A stretch of 64,000 nucleotides of DNA, taken from the NCBI GenBank assembly GCA_018267545.1, contig JAFDYG010000490.1, positions 42,044-106,043 of the forward strand, given 5' to 3'. Of the stretch, positions 10,622 through 19,474 are shown piece after piece. The stretch's first letter is position 1. Each line of letters starts with the position of its first letter. The stretch comes from Bacteroidota bacterium (GTDB lineage Bacteria > Bacteroidota > Bacteroidia > Chitinophagales > Chitinophagaceae). The notes under the pieces were generated by a model, which was not told where the DNA came from, did no database searches, and saw nothing but the letters and a program-made list of their open reading frames with translations. The position numbers were made by a program, and so were the translations under genes.

Positions 10622-12791
10622 ATTTCTTATAAAGCCCCTTGACTATCTCGATCGAATTGCCCGTAGGCTCCTCCGCATAGACCACACCCGTAGTATTGAC
10701 CCATTTCCATTCCCAATCCCTGATCGACTTCTCGAAGTCCGCCGTCTCCATCCGCGCCCCACGCCCCATCTTCCCCTTTAGGTACACAAAGAACTGCGCC
10801 CACCGCGGTTTATAAAAGTCCTTGACCAACCCCGCCCACTGCCTGCATGAATATTCGTGCAGCCCGCTTTCCTTATCCCCCCAGAGCGTGATCAGATCAC
10901 GAGCGTTCTTTTCATACAGGTCCTTCTCCGCCGCATCCACCCCACAACGACGCGCATCCCCGATCCATCGACCCAATAAAAAATCCTTTCGGGTAGCCAG
11001 CAGCGCATCCATATCGTCCATCAGCGCCAAAAACTCGGCCGTATATCGATCATAGTCCGCCTCGTTATGTTGCAGATAAGCCAGCACCCATTTCTGCTGT
11101 AATGGCAACGCATAGTTGGCAAGCACCTGCCGCGTGACATCCACCAGGTCGTACTGGAACCCATCACTGCCTCCCAACGAATCGGAAGCCTCCACCAACA
11201 GTCCCCAGGCCTTCGCCAGCTCCGCAGGCTGATAGTCCAGCACCGTTCTTATCCGGTCTCCCCAGGGCTCTATCTGAGGCCTCGATTGCAGGATCGACTC
11301 CGGCCCCCCTTCTCCAAGACCTCCCTTATAAACCGTTTCCGACAATATCTTCCAGGCGGCATTCGCCTTCGAGTTCTCAGCGCCATAACGCTGAAACGCA
11401 TATGATCGTAGCCACGACGATAGATCGATAACGCTATCCCTCCACACATTGTCCAGCATCAATTGATACAAGGCCGGATTCTGCTCGATACCCTCCGGCG
11501 TCAGCCCAATTCCCTTCATCGAACCCGAGACAGGACTGGCCAGCGCCTTCGCAGGCCCTTCCGCCACAGCCCCCATCCTGCCCCAAAGCGAGATATTCCC
11601 GCCAAAGTTGTGCAGCATGTTCCAGATCCACGGCTTGCCATAATAGGCATTGGTCCTCGTCCAGACCGGGTGACTTTCGCTATAAAGGTCCAGCACGATC
11701 ATCTGATCGTCCGGCACAGCTTTTAACAATGCCTGTATCTGCGGCCCTCTCCAATAAGCCGAGTCATAATGAAACATCCAGCCCTGCATGACCCAGATCG
11801 CCTTCGGGTCGGCGCCGGCCATAGAAGCAAAGACTTTTTTGCTCATCGAGCTCAGATAGGTAGAGTCGTCAGTAGGTGGGAGATTTTCGTTAAACGTATC
11901 GGCCGAATAGAAGTGATCGGTTCCATATTCCTGCGTCTGCGCCTCGATAAACTGGCGACCAATCTTCTCGAAGAGAGGGTCCCCCGGATCGAGAATATAA
12001 ACATCCGGAAATCCAGCCCCCCAGTTCGTCTTCTTCACCTTCGCCTGGGGATATCGCTGTACGAAGCTCGGCGGCACATGACCCGTAAACGAAGCCAGCA
12101 CCGGCTTCATCCCCATCGCCCGCTCAGCCCCAAGTATCTTCTTCTGCAATTCCCGGTGTGAGTCCATCCAGTGCTGCGGCAGCGGCCCACCCCAGGCATC
12201 GATATTCCCCATCCAGAACCAGCTGAAATACGCCGGCCCGCAAAAGAACTTGTCCAGCTCCCCATCGCTAAAGCCCATGGCCCTGTAGACCCGCTGCCAG
12301 ATCGCCTCCTCCCCCGTCAACGCCAGCGGCAGATTGATCCCATTCAGGGTCATCCAGTCGATCTCCCGCTGCCAGCGTTCCCAGTCCCACCAGGCCATCG
12401 AGTAATTGAACGTACAGTAGTTGATATAATACCGGTATGTATAAGGCGTCACTCGCCGCACTTTCCCCTTGACCACCGGCAGGACCGCCGGCAGTCGCAG
12501 CTCCCCTCCATTCCAAATCGATAAGCTATGACAGTATTCTCTTAAATAGCAATTTAGCGCCGAACCCACACTCAATCCATTGCTTCCCCGCAGCACGATC
12601 TTCCCCTTCCGGCTCTCTAATTCGAACACATCCTTCCCCTTTACAGGCGCCACATACTCCGCGACAAATGCCCCGGCATGCGAACCCGTTACCCGGGCAA
12701 TAAATGCAGTTACAGCATCCTTATCGATTTGTGAGTACCCATTTTTGATACCCACCAGTCCAAAAAAAATAAAAAATAACCGCGCTCTCAA
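10605..12791 (-). CDS. GH89 alpha-N-acetylglucosaminidase (NAGLU family)
   Basis: 728 residues with a signal peptide (1-20). The N-terminal alpha/beta domain (22-110) is followed by the GH89 barrel, marked by YRYYINYCTFNYSMAWWDWE and NGINLPLALTGEEAIW. Both catalytic glutamates of human NAGLU (E316, E446) have clear counterparts: E302 in ADTFNEN and E372 in LYSESHPVWTRT, the second followed by WNMLHNFGGN. The C-terminal helical domain is complete. Bacterial GH89 enzymes release alpha-linked GlcNAc, for example the alpha-1,4-GlcNAc caps of gastric-type mucin, or act on heparan-like termini. The gene begins with a 4-base overlap (ATGA) with the SusD stop, so it is coupled to the transporter pair. 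Confidence 0.94.
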   Translation of the reverse strand: MRARLFFIFFGLVGIKNGYSQIDKDAVTAFIARVTGSHAGAFVAEYVAPVKGKDVFELESRKGKIVLRGSNGLSVGSALNCYLREYCHSLSIWNGGELRLPAVLPVVKGKVRRVTPYTYRYYINYCTFNYSMAWWDWERWQREIDWMTLNGINLPLALTGEEAIWQRVYRAMGFSDGELDKFFCGPAYFSWFWMGNIDAWGGPLPQHWMDSHRELQKKILGAERAMGMKPVLASFTGHVPPSFVQRYPQAKVKKTNWGAGFPDVYILDPGDPLFEKIGRQFIEAQTQEYGTDHFYSADTFNENLPPTDDSTYLSSMSKKVFASMAGADPKAIWVMQGWMFHYDSAYWRGPQIQALLKAVPDDQMIVLDLYSESHPVWTRTNAYYGKPWIWNMLHNFGGNISLWGRMGAVAEGPAKALASPVSGSMKGIGLTPEGIEQNPALYQLMLDNVWRDSVIDLSSWLRSYAFQRYGAENSKANAAWKILSETVYKGGLGEGGPESILQSRPQIEPWGDRIRTVLDYQPAELAKAWGLLVEASDSLGGSDGFQYDLVDVTRQVLANYALPLQQKWVLAYLQHNEADYDRYTAEFLALMDDMDALLATRKDFLLGRWIGDARRCGVDAAEKDLYEKNARDLITLWGDKESGLHEYSCRQWAGLVKDFYKPRWAQFFVYLKGKMGRGARMETADFEKSIRDWEWKWVNTTGVVYAEEPTGNSIEIVKGLYKKYASNL

Positions 12792-14371
12792 TAATTGGGA
12801 TTTTGTTTGATCACCCCCTTGCTCTCATCGATAATCTGCTGAGGCAAGGGCATATAATAGTCCTTTGGCCTTACAAATGTACGCGCTGGAATGATAACTG
12901 AGCCATTATAGGGGGGCAGCGGAGAAGCCGCCTTGGGTTTGCTGACGATCGTATCCAGGTTGATCAGCTTGTCCTTGTCCCAACGCAGCAAATCCTGCCA
13001 ACGGGTGTTTTCTGCACCCAGCTCGACACGACGTTCGTGGATCAGCTGGGCCATCGTTGCTCCGCTTCTCGGCAGCAACCCGGCGCGGGTCCGCACTTTA
13101 TTCAACTCTGCATCCCCGCCGCCGGGACCATTCTGCCTTATTTTGGCCTCAGCAACCAGCAGATAGATGTCTGCCGTACGTAACAGCGGCTGCTTGAGAT
13201 TGAAGTCTATTTGTCCATTGTGAGCCGGGTTGCCGTCCGATACAAAGGCCGTATATTTTCGGACACAATAGCCCGTCGCCGACATGCTCGGCAGCATCCG
13301 TCCCGTAGACTGCCCTTCTTTCCCGGCAAACATTTGATAAGCATCCGGCGCACCGATGTCCACGATGTTCTTCTGATAAGGGATGGTATCCCCGACCGAA
13401 ACCAGCGTAGCCCGCTTACGAATGGTGTCCGCCGTCTCGAATTCATCGGCGAAGTTCTGCGTCGGCTGATGGAAACCCCATCCCTGCCAGGATCGGTTCG
13501 TAAAATACTGGCTGATAGCCGAGGTCGGAACGTTGGCGGTCAGCTGGCTGTTGTTCCATACCGCAAACAGTATCTCGGAATTGCTTTCCTGGTTGCCGAC
13601 GGTAAAGTTATCCGCGTAATTTGTAGCAAGCGCATAGTTGGGATCACTGATGACCTTCGTTCCATAGGTGACCGCATCCGCAAGACGGTCTTCAATCATA
13701 TACAGCTTACAAAGCATCCCCCACGCCGCACCCTTGCTCACCCTGCCCCTATCGGCATCCCCATAGGTCTCAGGCAGCAGATTCGCAGCTTGCAGAAAAT
13801 CGTTTTCAGCCTGCTTCCGAACGCTGTCGATCGACGATTTTGCTACATTGTAGTCCACCGCCGTTACATTCTTCTCGGTAATGATGGGCACGTCTCCATA
13901 GATCTCGCTCAGGATAAAGTAGGCATAGCCACGCAAAAAGTATGCTTCGCCCATCGAACGCTGCCTGATCGGATCGTCCATAACCGGCACCTTGGGAATA
14001 TAGATCAACGCATTGTTCGCCCTTCCGATCTGCTCATAGGCAAACGGCCAGGTAACGCCGATCAGCTGAAGAGTGGCATCCGCATTGAATCTCTCCACGG
14101 CCCAGAAATCGGAGTGGTCACCCGCTACACTGATATCGTCCGACTGGTCATCGTAAACATAGATATGGTGCCCGATATAGTCTTCCGTATACAAAATATT
14201 ATAGATCCCATTGATACCGGCCAGCACGTCGTTCTGGTTCCGCCAGTAGTTCCCGGTATTATACTGCCCGCTCTGCACCTGGTCCAGGGGGTGCTTGATA
14301 CAACCCGCAATCACAGCCGCAGCCGCCAGGGAAAGAATGCCAAGTATTATATAGTTGCGTCTCTTTTTCAT
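12788..14371 (-). CDS. SusD/RagB-family glycan-binding lipoprotein
   Basis: 527 residues. The N-terminus is a lipoprotein signal with the lipobox IAGC (C24). The TPR-like helical SusD N-terminal domain follows (NYWRNQNDVLAGINGIYN) with the family-typical AYFLRGYAYFILSEIYGDVPI segment (about 145-165). The C-terminal SusD/RagB region holds VRTRAGL and HERRVELGAENTRWQDLLRW, and the protein ends in a typical IKQNPNY. SusD proteins cap the SusC channel at the cell surface and capture oligosaccharides. It lies 16 bases after susC and overlaps the GH89 start. Sequence alone cannot name the ligand; the operon's enzymes point to a mixed Gal/GlcNAc/Man/Fuc glycan. Confidence 0.95.
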   Translation of the reverse strand: MKKRRNYIILGILSLAAAAVIAGCIKHPLDQVQSGQYNTGNYWRNQNDVLAGINGIYNILYTEDYIGHHIYVYDDQSDDISVAGDHSDFWAVERFNADATLQLIGVTWPFAYEQIGRANNALIYIPKVPVMDDPIRQRSMGEAYFLRGYAYFILSEIYGDVPIITEKNVTAVDYNVAKSSIDSVRKQAENDFLQAANLLPETYGDADRGRVSKGAAWGMLCKLYMIEDRLADAVTYGTKVISDPNYALATNYADNFTVGNQESNSEILFAVWNNSQLTANVPTSAISQYFTNRSWQGWGFHQPTQNFADEFETADTIRKRATLVSVGDTIPYQKNIVDIGAPDAYQMFAGKEGQSTGRMLPSMSATGYCVRKYTAFVSDGNPAHNGQIDFNLKQPLLRTADIYLLVAEAKIRQNGPGGGDAELNKVRTRAGLLPRSGATMAQLIHERRVELGAENTRWQDLLRWDKDKLINLDTIVSKPKAASPLPPYNGSVIIPARTFVRPKDYYMPLPQQIIDESKGVIKQNPNY

Positions 14372-14387
14372 GTTGTCGATTTTCCGG

Positions 14388-17300
14388 TTAGAAATTCACC
14401 GTCGCTCCAACGGTAATGTTACGGGATTGAGGATACTGCGCTACGTCCACCCCACGCTGCAAGCCGGGAGTGACCGCGTACGGATTTTGAACACTAGGCC
14501 CCGAAGCCCCCGGATTGGTATATCCCAGCTCGGGAGTATATCCCTTATATCCGGTAATTGTAAAGGTATTGTAGCTGCTGACGTAGACCCGGATATCGGG
14601 AATCTTCGCACTTCCGATTTGAAGCTTTGGCAGGGTGTATCCGATCGAAACACTCTTCAACGTAAGATAAGCGCCATTTTGTACCCACATATCCGAAGAC
14701 CGGTAGTTGTTGTTCAGATTCTCGATCGACAGACGCGGAATGCTGTTGCTCGTATTCACCCCATGCCAGCGGCCGTTCTGCTCGGCATACCAGTTGAATA
14801 CCTGCGTAGCATCCAGACCCGCGAGACGGTCCGCATTGTACAGCGAAAAGCCCGTAGCGCCGGTGAAATTGAAAGCGAAGTCGAAACCCTTATAGTTTAA
14901 AGACCCATGGACGCCAAACTGAAAACGCGGATTGGGATCACCCAGTCTCGTCCGGTCCTTGTCATCGACCACGCCATCTCCGTTCAGGTCACGGAAATGC
15001 ACATCGCCAGGCTTAATGTCTCCCCTGTTTGGATCTTTCGCCACGTCCGCAGATTTGTCGATATCATCCTGCGTCTGATAAAGACCCGCCGTCTTGAACC
15101 CATAGAAAGAAGCCATCGGCTGCCCTTCATAAGTACGGGAGATATCGACGTTCTCACGGCCATAGATGGGGCCCGAGAGATATACATTGTCCCCGAATAG
15201 ACGAGTCACCTTATTGCGGATGATCGAACCATTCGCCCCGAATGAATACCCCAGCTTCCCGGCCGTATTCGAATAGTTGACTTCGATTTCTACCCCTTTA
15301 TTATTGATCTTGCCCAGGTTCAGGTCGGGCAGGGAAATATTCCCGCCATTGTCCGTCGTAAGACCATTTCCCCGCTGGGCGCCAAACGTCTCGACCAGCT
15401 GAAAAGGGATCAGCATGTCCGTCGTATTTTTATTGAAGTAGGTTACCGTTGCAGACAGATGATTGTTCAGCGTCGAAAGCTCCGCGCTGATATTGGTCAT
15501 GACCGACCGCTCCCAGGTAATATCCGGATTGGCGATGCTGATGACATAGGCGCCGTTTTGGTAGACCGTACCCGTGCCCGTGCTATAGCCGTATCCACCG
15601 CCGCCAAGACCGCCGCCGCCACCATACCCGATTCCGCTCAGGTACTGGAAGTCGCCGATATTCTGGTTACCCAGCTGCCCCCAGCCGCCCGTGATCTTGA
15701 GCGAATTGAGGAAATGGACGTTGTCCCGGAAAAAGTCCTCATCCGATACACGCCAGCCGGCCGAAAAAGCCGGGAAATAACCCCAACGCTTCCCAGGTGC
15801 AAACTTGCTGCTGCCATCCGCCCTGAAAGTCGCCGTCAGCAAATATTTGCTCATGAACGAGTAGTTGCCCCGGATAAAATACGACTGCAAACCGGCGGTC
15901 GGTGAGTTGAAGCCCGTGTTGCCGGCGCTGCTGCTGTTCCCCAGATCCAGCACACGCTGGTTGATGCTCGTATCGTCATATCCGATTCGCGAGGCATTGA
16001 AGTAATTTCCTTTAAAGGTCTGCGCAGAATAACCACCCGTCAACGTAAGATTGTGCTGACCAAAGAGCTTGTTATAAGTAAGGTAGTATTCTTCCAGGAA
16101 GGACCAGCTCTTCCCGGAACCACGCGTCAACGTAGACGAGCCCGGTCCGCGAGCCTGTTCCGGCATCGCATTATCGAACTGATAGAGGTCTTCCGTCATC
16201 TGGTCGTAACCATAGTTCGCCCGGATCTTCAGCCCCTTGATGATTTCCAGCTCGGCATATCCATTCGCGAGAATCCGGTCGAATTGATCATGCTTGTCTG
16301 TTTCCTGAGCCGTCGCCACAGGATTGTTGATATCTCCCAGTCCTGAAACGGACGCGCCATAGCTGCCATCCGGATTGAATATCGGGATCCCCGGGTTGAA
16401 TCGTAACGCGCTCCACACCAGTCCCGCCTGCGTAGACTTGGTATTGGGAGACGCGCCATCCGTATGCGAGTACACCAGGTTCTCCCCAACTTTCAACCGG
16501 TCGAAGATCTTATGCTCCGAATTGATCCTTGCGCTGTAACGTTTAAAAAAGGAATTGGGAATCATCCCCTTCTGGTCGAAATAGTTGCCGGAGAAGCTAT
16601 AGGTGCTGGAATTATTCCCGCCCCGCAGCGCAAAGTCCGCATTCTGCGTATGCCCCGTGGTAAACAGAGCTCTCTGCCAGTCGGTCTTTTGCGTAGCATA
16701 GGTATCTCCCGACCAAACGGTGGGAATCGTCAATCCATCGTTCGTATAAGCCTCCCGTTTCAGCTTGACCAGATCCGGAGCCGTCAGCACGTCCAAATAT
16801 TTTACCGCCTTGTCGACGCCATAATAATAGCCCACGCTCGTCTTCATCTGCTCGCCGAAACTCCCCTTCTTCGTCGTGATCAGCACCACTCCATTAGCAG
16901 CACGGCTGCCATAGATCGCCGAAGAGCTCGCGTCTTTCAGGATTTCCACCGAAGCAATATCGTTCGGATTGACATCATTTAGTCCATTGGCCGGTACCCC
17001 ATCGATCACGACCAGCGGATCTGAGTTGTTCAACGTACCCGTACCCCGGATACGGATGCTCGGGTTGCTGCCGGGGCTGCCGTCATCCCGGATAATGTCT
17101 ACACCGGAAGCACGACCTTGCAAAGCGCCCGCCGCATTGCTCACCGGTAGGTTCTTGAAGTCGTCCCCCTTTACCGTACTGATACTGCCCGTTACGTCTC
17201 TCTTACGCTGTGCACCATACCCCACGACGACCACGTCCGCCAGACCCGTCGCATTGGGCTGCAGCTTGACCGAAAGGTTATTCGATCCATCCAACCCAAC

Positions 17301-17837
17301 CCGCTGCTCTTTATACCCGACATAGCTGATCACCAGCTCTTCGCCGGTGGCCGCATCGATGCTAAAATTTCCGTTCTCGTCCGTCTGAACAGTACGTGCT
17401 CCGCTGCCGAGCTTTATCGTTACTCCTCCAAGCGGCTTACCACTCTCATCCGTCACTTTTCCTTTAATAGCCGTATCCGGTCTCGACGGGTCAGCCGCCT
17501 GTCTCAACGGAGTGATGATAACCTTCCGATCGTCCTTGATCGTATAGCCAAACTTCCCCGACAGCACCTTATCCAGTATACTGTTCAGCGAAGCATCCGT
17601 AACATCCAGGTCTATTTTACCCAGCTGCCGCAGATAGTCGTTATTATAAAAGAACCGGTACCTGCTTTCCTGCTGGATAGCATTGAAGATCTCATGCGCC
17701 CCCACCTGCTTGACGTGGAAGCTGAACTTTTCCTGGGAATAGCCATGAGCGGACACTTGCAGACAGAATGCCATGAGCAAAGCGAGGCTCATTTTCATTG
17801 GCAAAAATTTCAGCATAACTCTAGTTTTGGTCGACAA
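14388..17837 (-). CDS. SusC/RagA TonB-linked outer-membrane transporter with STN signalling domain
   Basis: 1149 residues: signal peptide (to about 34), secretin/TonB short N-terminal (STN) domain (38-110), carboxypeptidase-regulatory-like domain (125-193), a VVVVGYG segment (202-208), plug domain (about 210-330, with VVIDGVPANG and ILKDASSSAIYGSRAANGV), then the beta-barrel ending in ITVGATVNF with a C-terminal aromatic residue. The STN domain is the feature that lets SusC proteins signal to a FecR-type anti-sigma, and the FecR and sigma genes lie directly upstream, so the three form a trans-envelope induction circuit. The ATG at 17837 overlaps the FecR 3' end by 17 bases. An ATG at 17816, 4 bases after the FecR stop, also gives a good signal peptide and may be the true start. 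Confidence 0.95.
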   Translation of the reverse strand: MSTKTRVMLKFLPMKMSLALLMAFCLQVSAHGYSQEKFSFHVKQVGAHEIFNAIQQESRYRFFYNNDYLRQLGKIDLDVTDASLNSILDKVLSGKFGYTIKDDRKVIITPLRQAADPSRPDTAIKGKVTDESGKPLGGVTIKLGSGARTVQTDENGNFSIDAATGEELVISYVGYKEQRVGLDGSNNLSVKLQPNATGLADVVVVGYGAQRKRDVTGSISTVKGDDFKNLPVSNAAGALQGRASGVDIIRDDGSPGSNPSIRIRGTGTLNNSDPLVVIDGVPANGLNDVNPNDIASVEILKDASSSAIYGSRAANGVVLITTKKGSFGEQMKTSVGYYYGVDKAVKYLDVLTAPDLVKLKREAYTNDGLTIPTVWSGDTYATQKTDWQRALFTTGHTQNADFALRGGNNSSTYSFSGNYFDQKGMIPNSFFKRYSARINSEHKIFDRLKVGENLVYSHTDGASPNTKSTQAGLVWSALRFNPGIPIFNPDGSYGASVSGLGDINNPVATAQETDKHDQFDRILANGYAELEIIKGLKIRANYGYDQMTEDLYQFDNAMPEQARGPGSSTLTRGSGKSWSFLEEYYLTYNKLFGQHNLTLTGGYSAQTFKGNYFNASRIGYDDTSINQRVLDLGNSSSAGNTGFNSPTAGLQSYFIRGNYSFMSKYLLTATFRADGSSKFAPGKRWGYFPAFSAGWRVSDEDFFRDNVHFLNSLKITGGWGQLGNQNIGDFQYLSGIGYGGGGGLGGGGYGYSTGTGTVYQNGAYVISIANPDITWERSVMTNISAELSTLNNHLSATVTYFNKNTTDMLIPFQLVETFGAQRGNGLTTDNGGNISLPDLNLGKINNKGVEIEVNYSNTAGKLGYSFGANGSIIRNKVTRLFGDNVYLSGPIYGRENVDISRTYEGQPMASFYGFKTAGLYQTQDDIDKSADVAKDPNRGDIKPGDVHFRDLNGDGVVDDKDRTRLGDPNPRFQFGVHGSLNYKGFDFAFNFTGATGFSLYNADRLAGLDATQVFNWYAEQNGRWHGVNTSNSIPRLSIENLNNNYRSSDMWVQNGAYLTLKSVSIGYTLPKLQIGSAKIPDIRVYVSSYNTFTITGYKGYTPELGYTNPGASGPSVQNPYAVTPGLQRGVDVAQYPQSRNITVGATVNF

Positions 17838-18870
17838 TTAATTTTACCTGGTTACTGTCTATTTTATAATTGAACTTCGTCGTCATTTTTAGGATGTCCA
17901 GGGCTTGCTGCAGGCTTTCTTTCTCGAAAATACCGCTCACATGCTGCCTGCGCAGTCCCTCGCTTTCAAACGCTATATGCACCGCATACCGCCGCTCCAT
18001 CTGCCGCACCACCTCTTCAAAAGGCTCATTATTGAAAATGAGCTTGTCTTCTACCCAGGCCGTCTCCGGAACCACTTCTTCGTGCTCGGTCTGGGGCAAC
18101 GATAGCACCTGATAACGCAATTCGTTCTCCGTAAGGCCTTTTTCTTTATTGGTATTGGCAACCGTCAGCTTCTCATTCGGCGAAAGAAGTATTTTCTTCT
18201 CGGGGTCTTCATTCAGAATCACCTGTATCTTTCCGCTAATCAAGGTCGCAGAAACCTGCGCGTCCTCCCGGTAAGCCTTTACGTCGAATCTTGTACCCAG
18301 AACCCGCACCGTAATCTTCCCCGTATGTACAAAGAAGGGTTGATGAGTCTGCTGCGCCACATCGAAAAAAGCCTCCCCTTCCAGCTCCACTTCCCTGGTC
18401 TTCCCGACAAAAGAAGAAGGATAGATCAGCCGGCTTCCCGCATTCAACCACACCTTCGTCCCATCCGCCAGCACCAGCATCGACTTGCCCCCATAACCCA
18501 CCTGCGTGGAATTACTGGCCACCACGGGGGGCCGCCGGCTCACCCGGTAATAAGCGACAAATCCTCCTAATAGCACGATCAAAAGCGAAGCGGCCGCAAC
18601 CCATACTTCCCAACGGGGCATCCTCCTTACTGTCGCCCCCTTGTTCATTTTCTCCGCCAAATGCGCCCAACCGCTGCTCGCCAGATCTTCGGCCGGCAAA
18701 GGCTTCTCCATACTTTTCAATGAAGACGCCACCTCCGACAGATATGAAAAAGACGTGTGAACGGACAACAATTGCTCCAGTTCCTCCAGCTCCTCGGGCA
18801 AAGCCACCTTCCCCATCTTCTTCGCCATTAATTCGATAATCCGTTGATGTGCAGTTGAAAAATCTCTCAT
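17821..18870 (-). CDS. FecR-family anti-sigma factor with DUF4974 region
   Basis: 349 residues. The cytoplasmic N-terminal region (1-87) would bind the sigma factor. One transmembrane helix (about 89-108) leads into the periplasmic FecR domain (about 125-225, with GGKSMLVLADGTKVWLNAGS and VELEGEAFFDVAQ), then the Bacteroidota C-terminal DUF4974-like domain (about 272-345) that resembles an STN fold. It should hold the ECF sigma inactive until the STN domain of the SusC transporter reports substrate. It starts 18 bases after the sigma stop and overlaps susC, so all three are co-expressed. Confidence 0.95.
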   Translation of the reverse strand: MRDFSTAHQRIIELMAKKMGKVALPEELEELEQLLSVHTSFSYLSEVASSLKSMEKPLPAEDLASSGWAHLAEKMNKGATVRRMPRWEVWVAAASLLIVLLGGFVAYYRVSRRPPVVASNSTQVGYGGKSMLVLADGTKVWLNAGSRLIYPSSFVGKTREVELEGEAFFDVAQQTHQPFFVHTGKITVRVLGTRFDVKAYREDAQVSATLISGKIQVILNEDPEKKILLSPNEKLTVANTNKEKGLTENELRYQVLSLPQTEHEEVVPETAWVEDKLIFNNEPFEEVVRQMERRYAVHIAFESEGLRRQHVSGIFEKESLQQALDILKMTTKFNYKIDSNQVKLIVDQN

Positions 18871-18888
18871 TCTGAGAGCAGGACACCC

Positions 18889-19464
18889 TTATTCCGCATT
18901 TTTCTTAAAAGAAACGGAAAAATTTTTCGGCAGGGAGGGGCGGAGCGCCTCCTCCAGCTTCTTCAGGGCAATGGTCAGCTGGGTAGTGACCGTCTTATAA
19001 GAGATGTCAAGAATACTGGCCACTTCGGCAGCCGACAAGCCATCTTCTTTTACTAGTTTGAATATCAATTTACAACGACCCGGCAGTCCGTCGATCGACG
19101 CCTCGATTTTCCGCCTCAGCTCGTCGGTGACCAGCAGCTGCTCCGGGTCGGGACTCAAATAGAAATGATGAACCACCTGGTTCTCCAGGTCGATCGTAAC
19201 CCCCTTAACTTTTCGAAGATAATTGGCCGCCGTATTCCGGACCGCTACATAAAGATACACCTGTATATTGTCGATCGAATTCAGCTTCGACCGGTTCTGC
19301 CATAGCTTCAAAAAAACATCGTTGACGATCTCCTCCGCCTGTTCGCGGCTTTGAATAAAAGTAAAAGCAAATTGGAACAGCTTGAATACATGCTCGGTAT
19401 AGAACTGCCGGAAAGCAGTCTCATCATTTTCGAATTGTATCCGATACAGTAGTGCGGAGGACAT
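18889..19464 (-). CDS. ECF-type RNA polymerase sigma factor
   Basis: 191 residues from the chosen start. Region 2 (about 10-80) includes FAFTFIQSREQAEEIVNDVFLKLWQ and the promoter-opening stretch YVAVRNTAANYL. Region 4 (about 120-175) holds LPGRCKLIFKLVKEDGLSAAEVASIL and ISYKTVTTQL, the helix-turn-helix for the -35 element. An upstream in-frame ATG at 19503 would overlap the end of the VCBS gene by 29 bases. The ATG at 19464 lies 10 bases after that stop and begins MSSALLYRI, a normal ECF N-terminus, so I prefer it. It should activate this PUL together with the FecR and SusC proteins. Confidence 0.93.
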   Translation of the reverse strand: MSSALLYRIQFENDETAFRQFYTEHVFKLFQFAFTFIQSREQAEEIVNDVFLKLWQNRSKLNSIDNIQVYLYVAVRNTAANYLRKVKGVTIDLENQVVHHFYLSPDPEQLLVTDELRRKIEASIDGLPGRCKLIFKLVKEDGLSAAEVASILDISYKTVTTQLTIALKKLEEALRPSLPKNFSVSFKKNAE

Positions 19465-19474
19465 AGATGGTGTT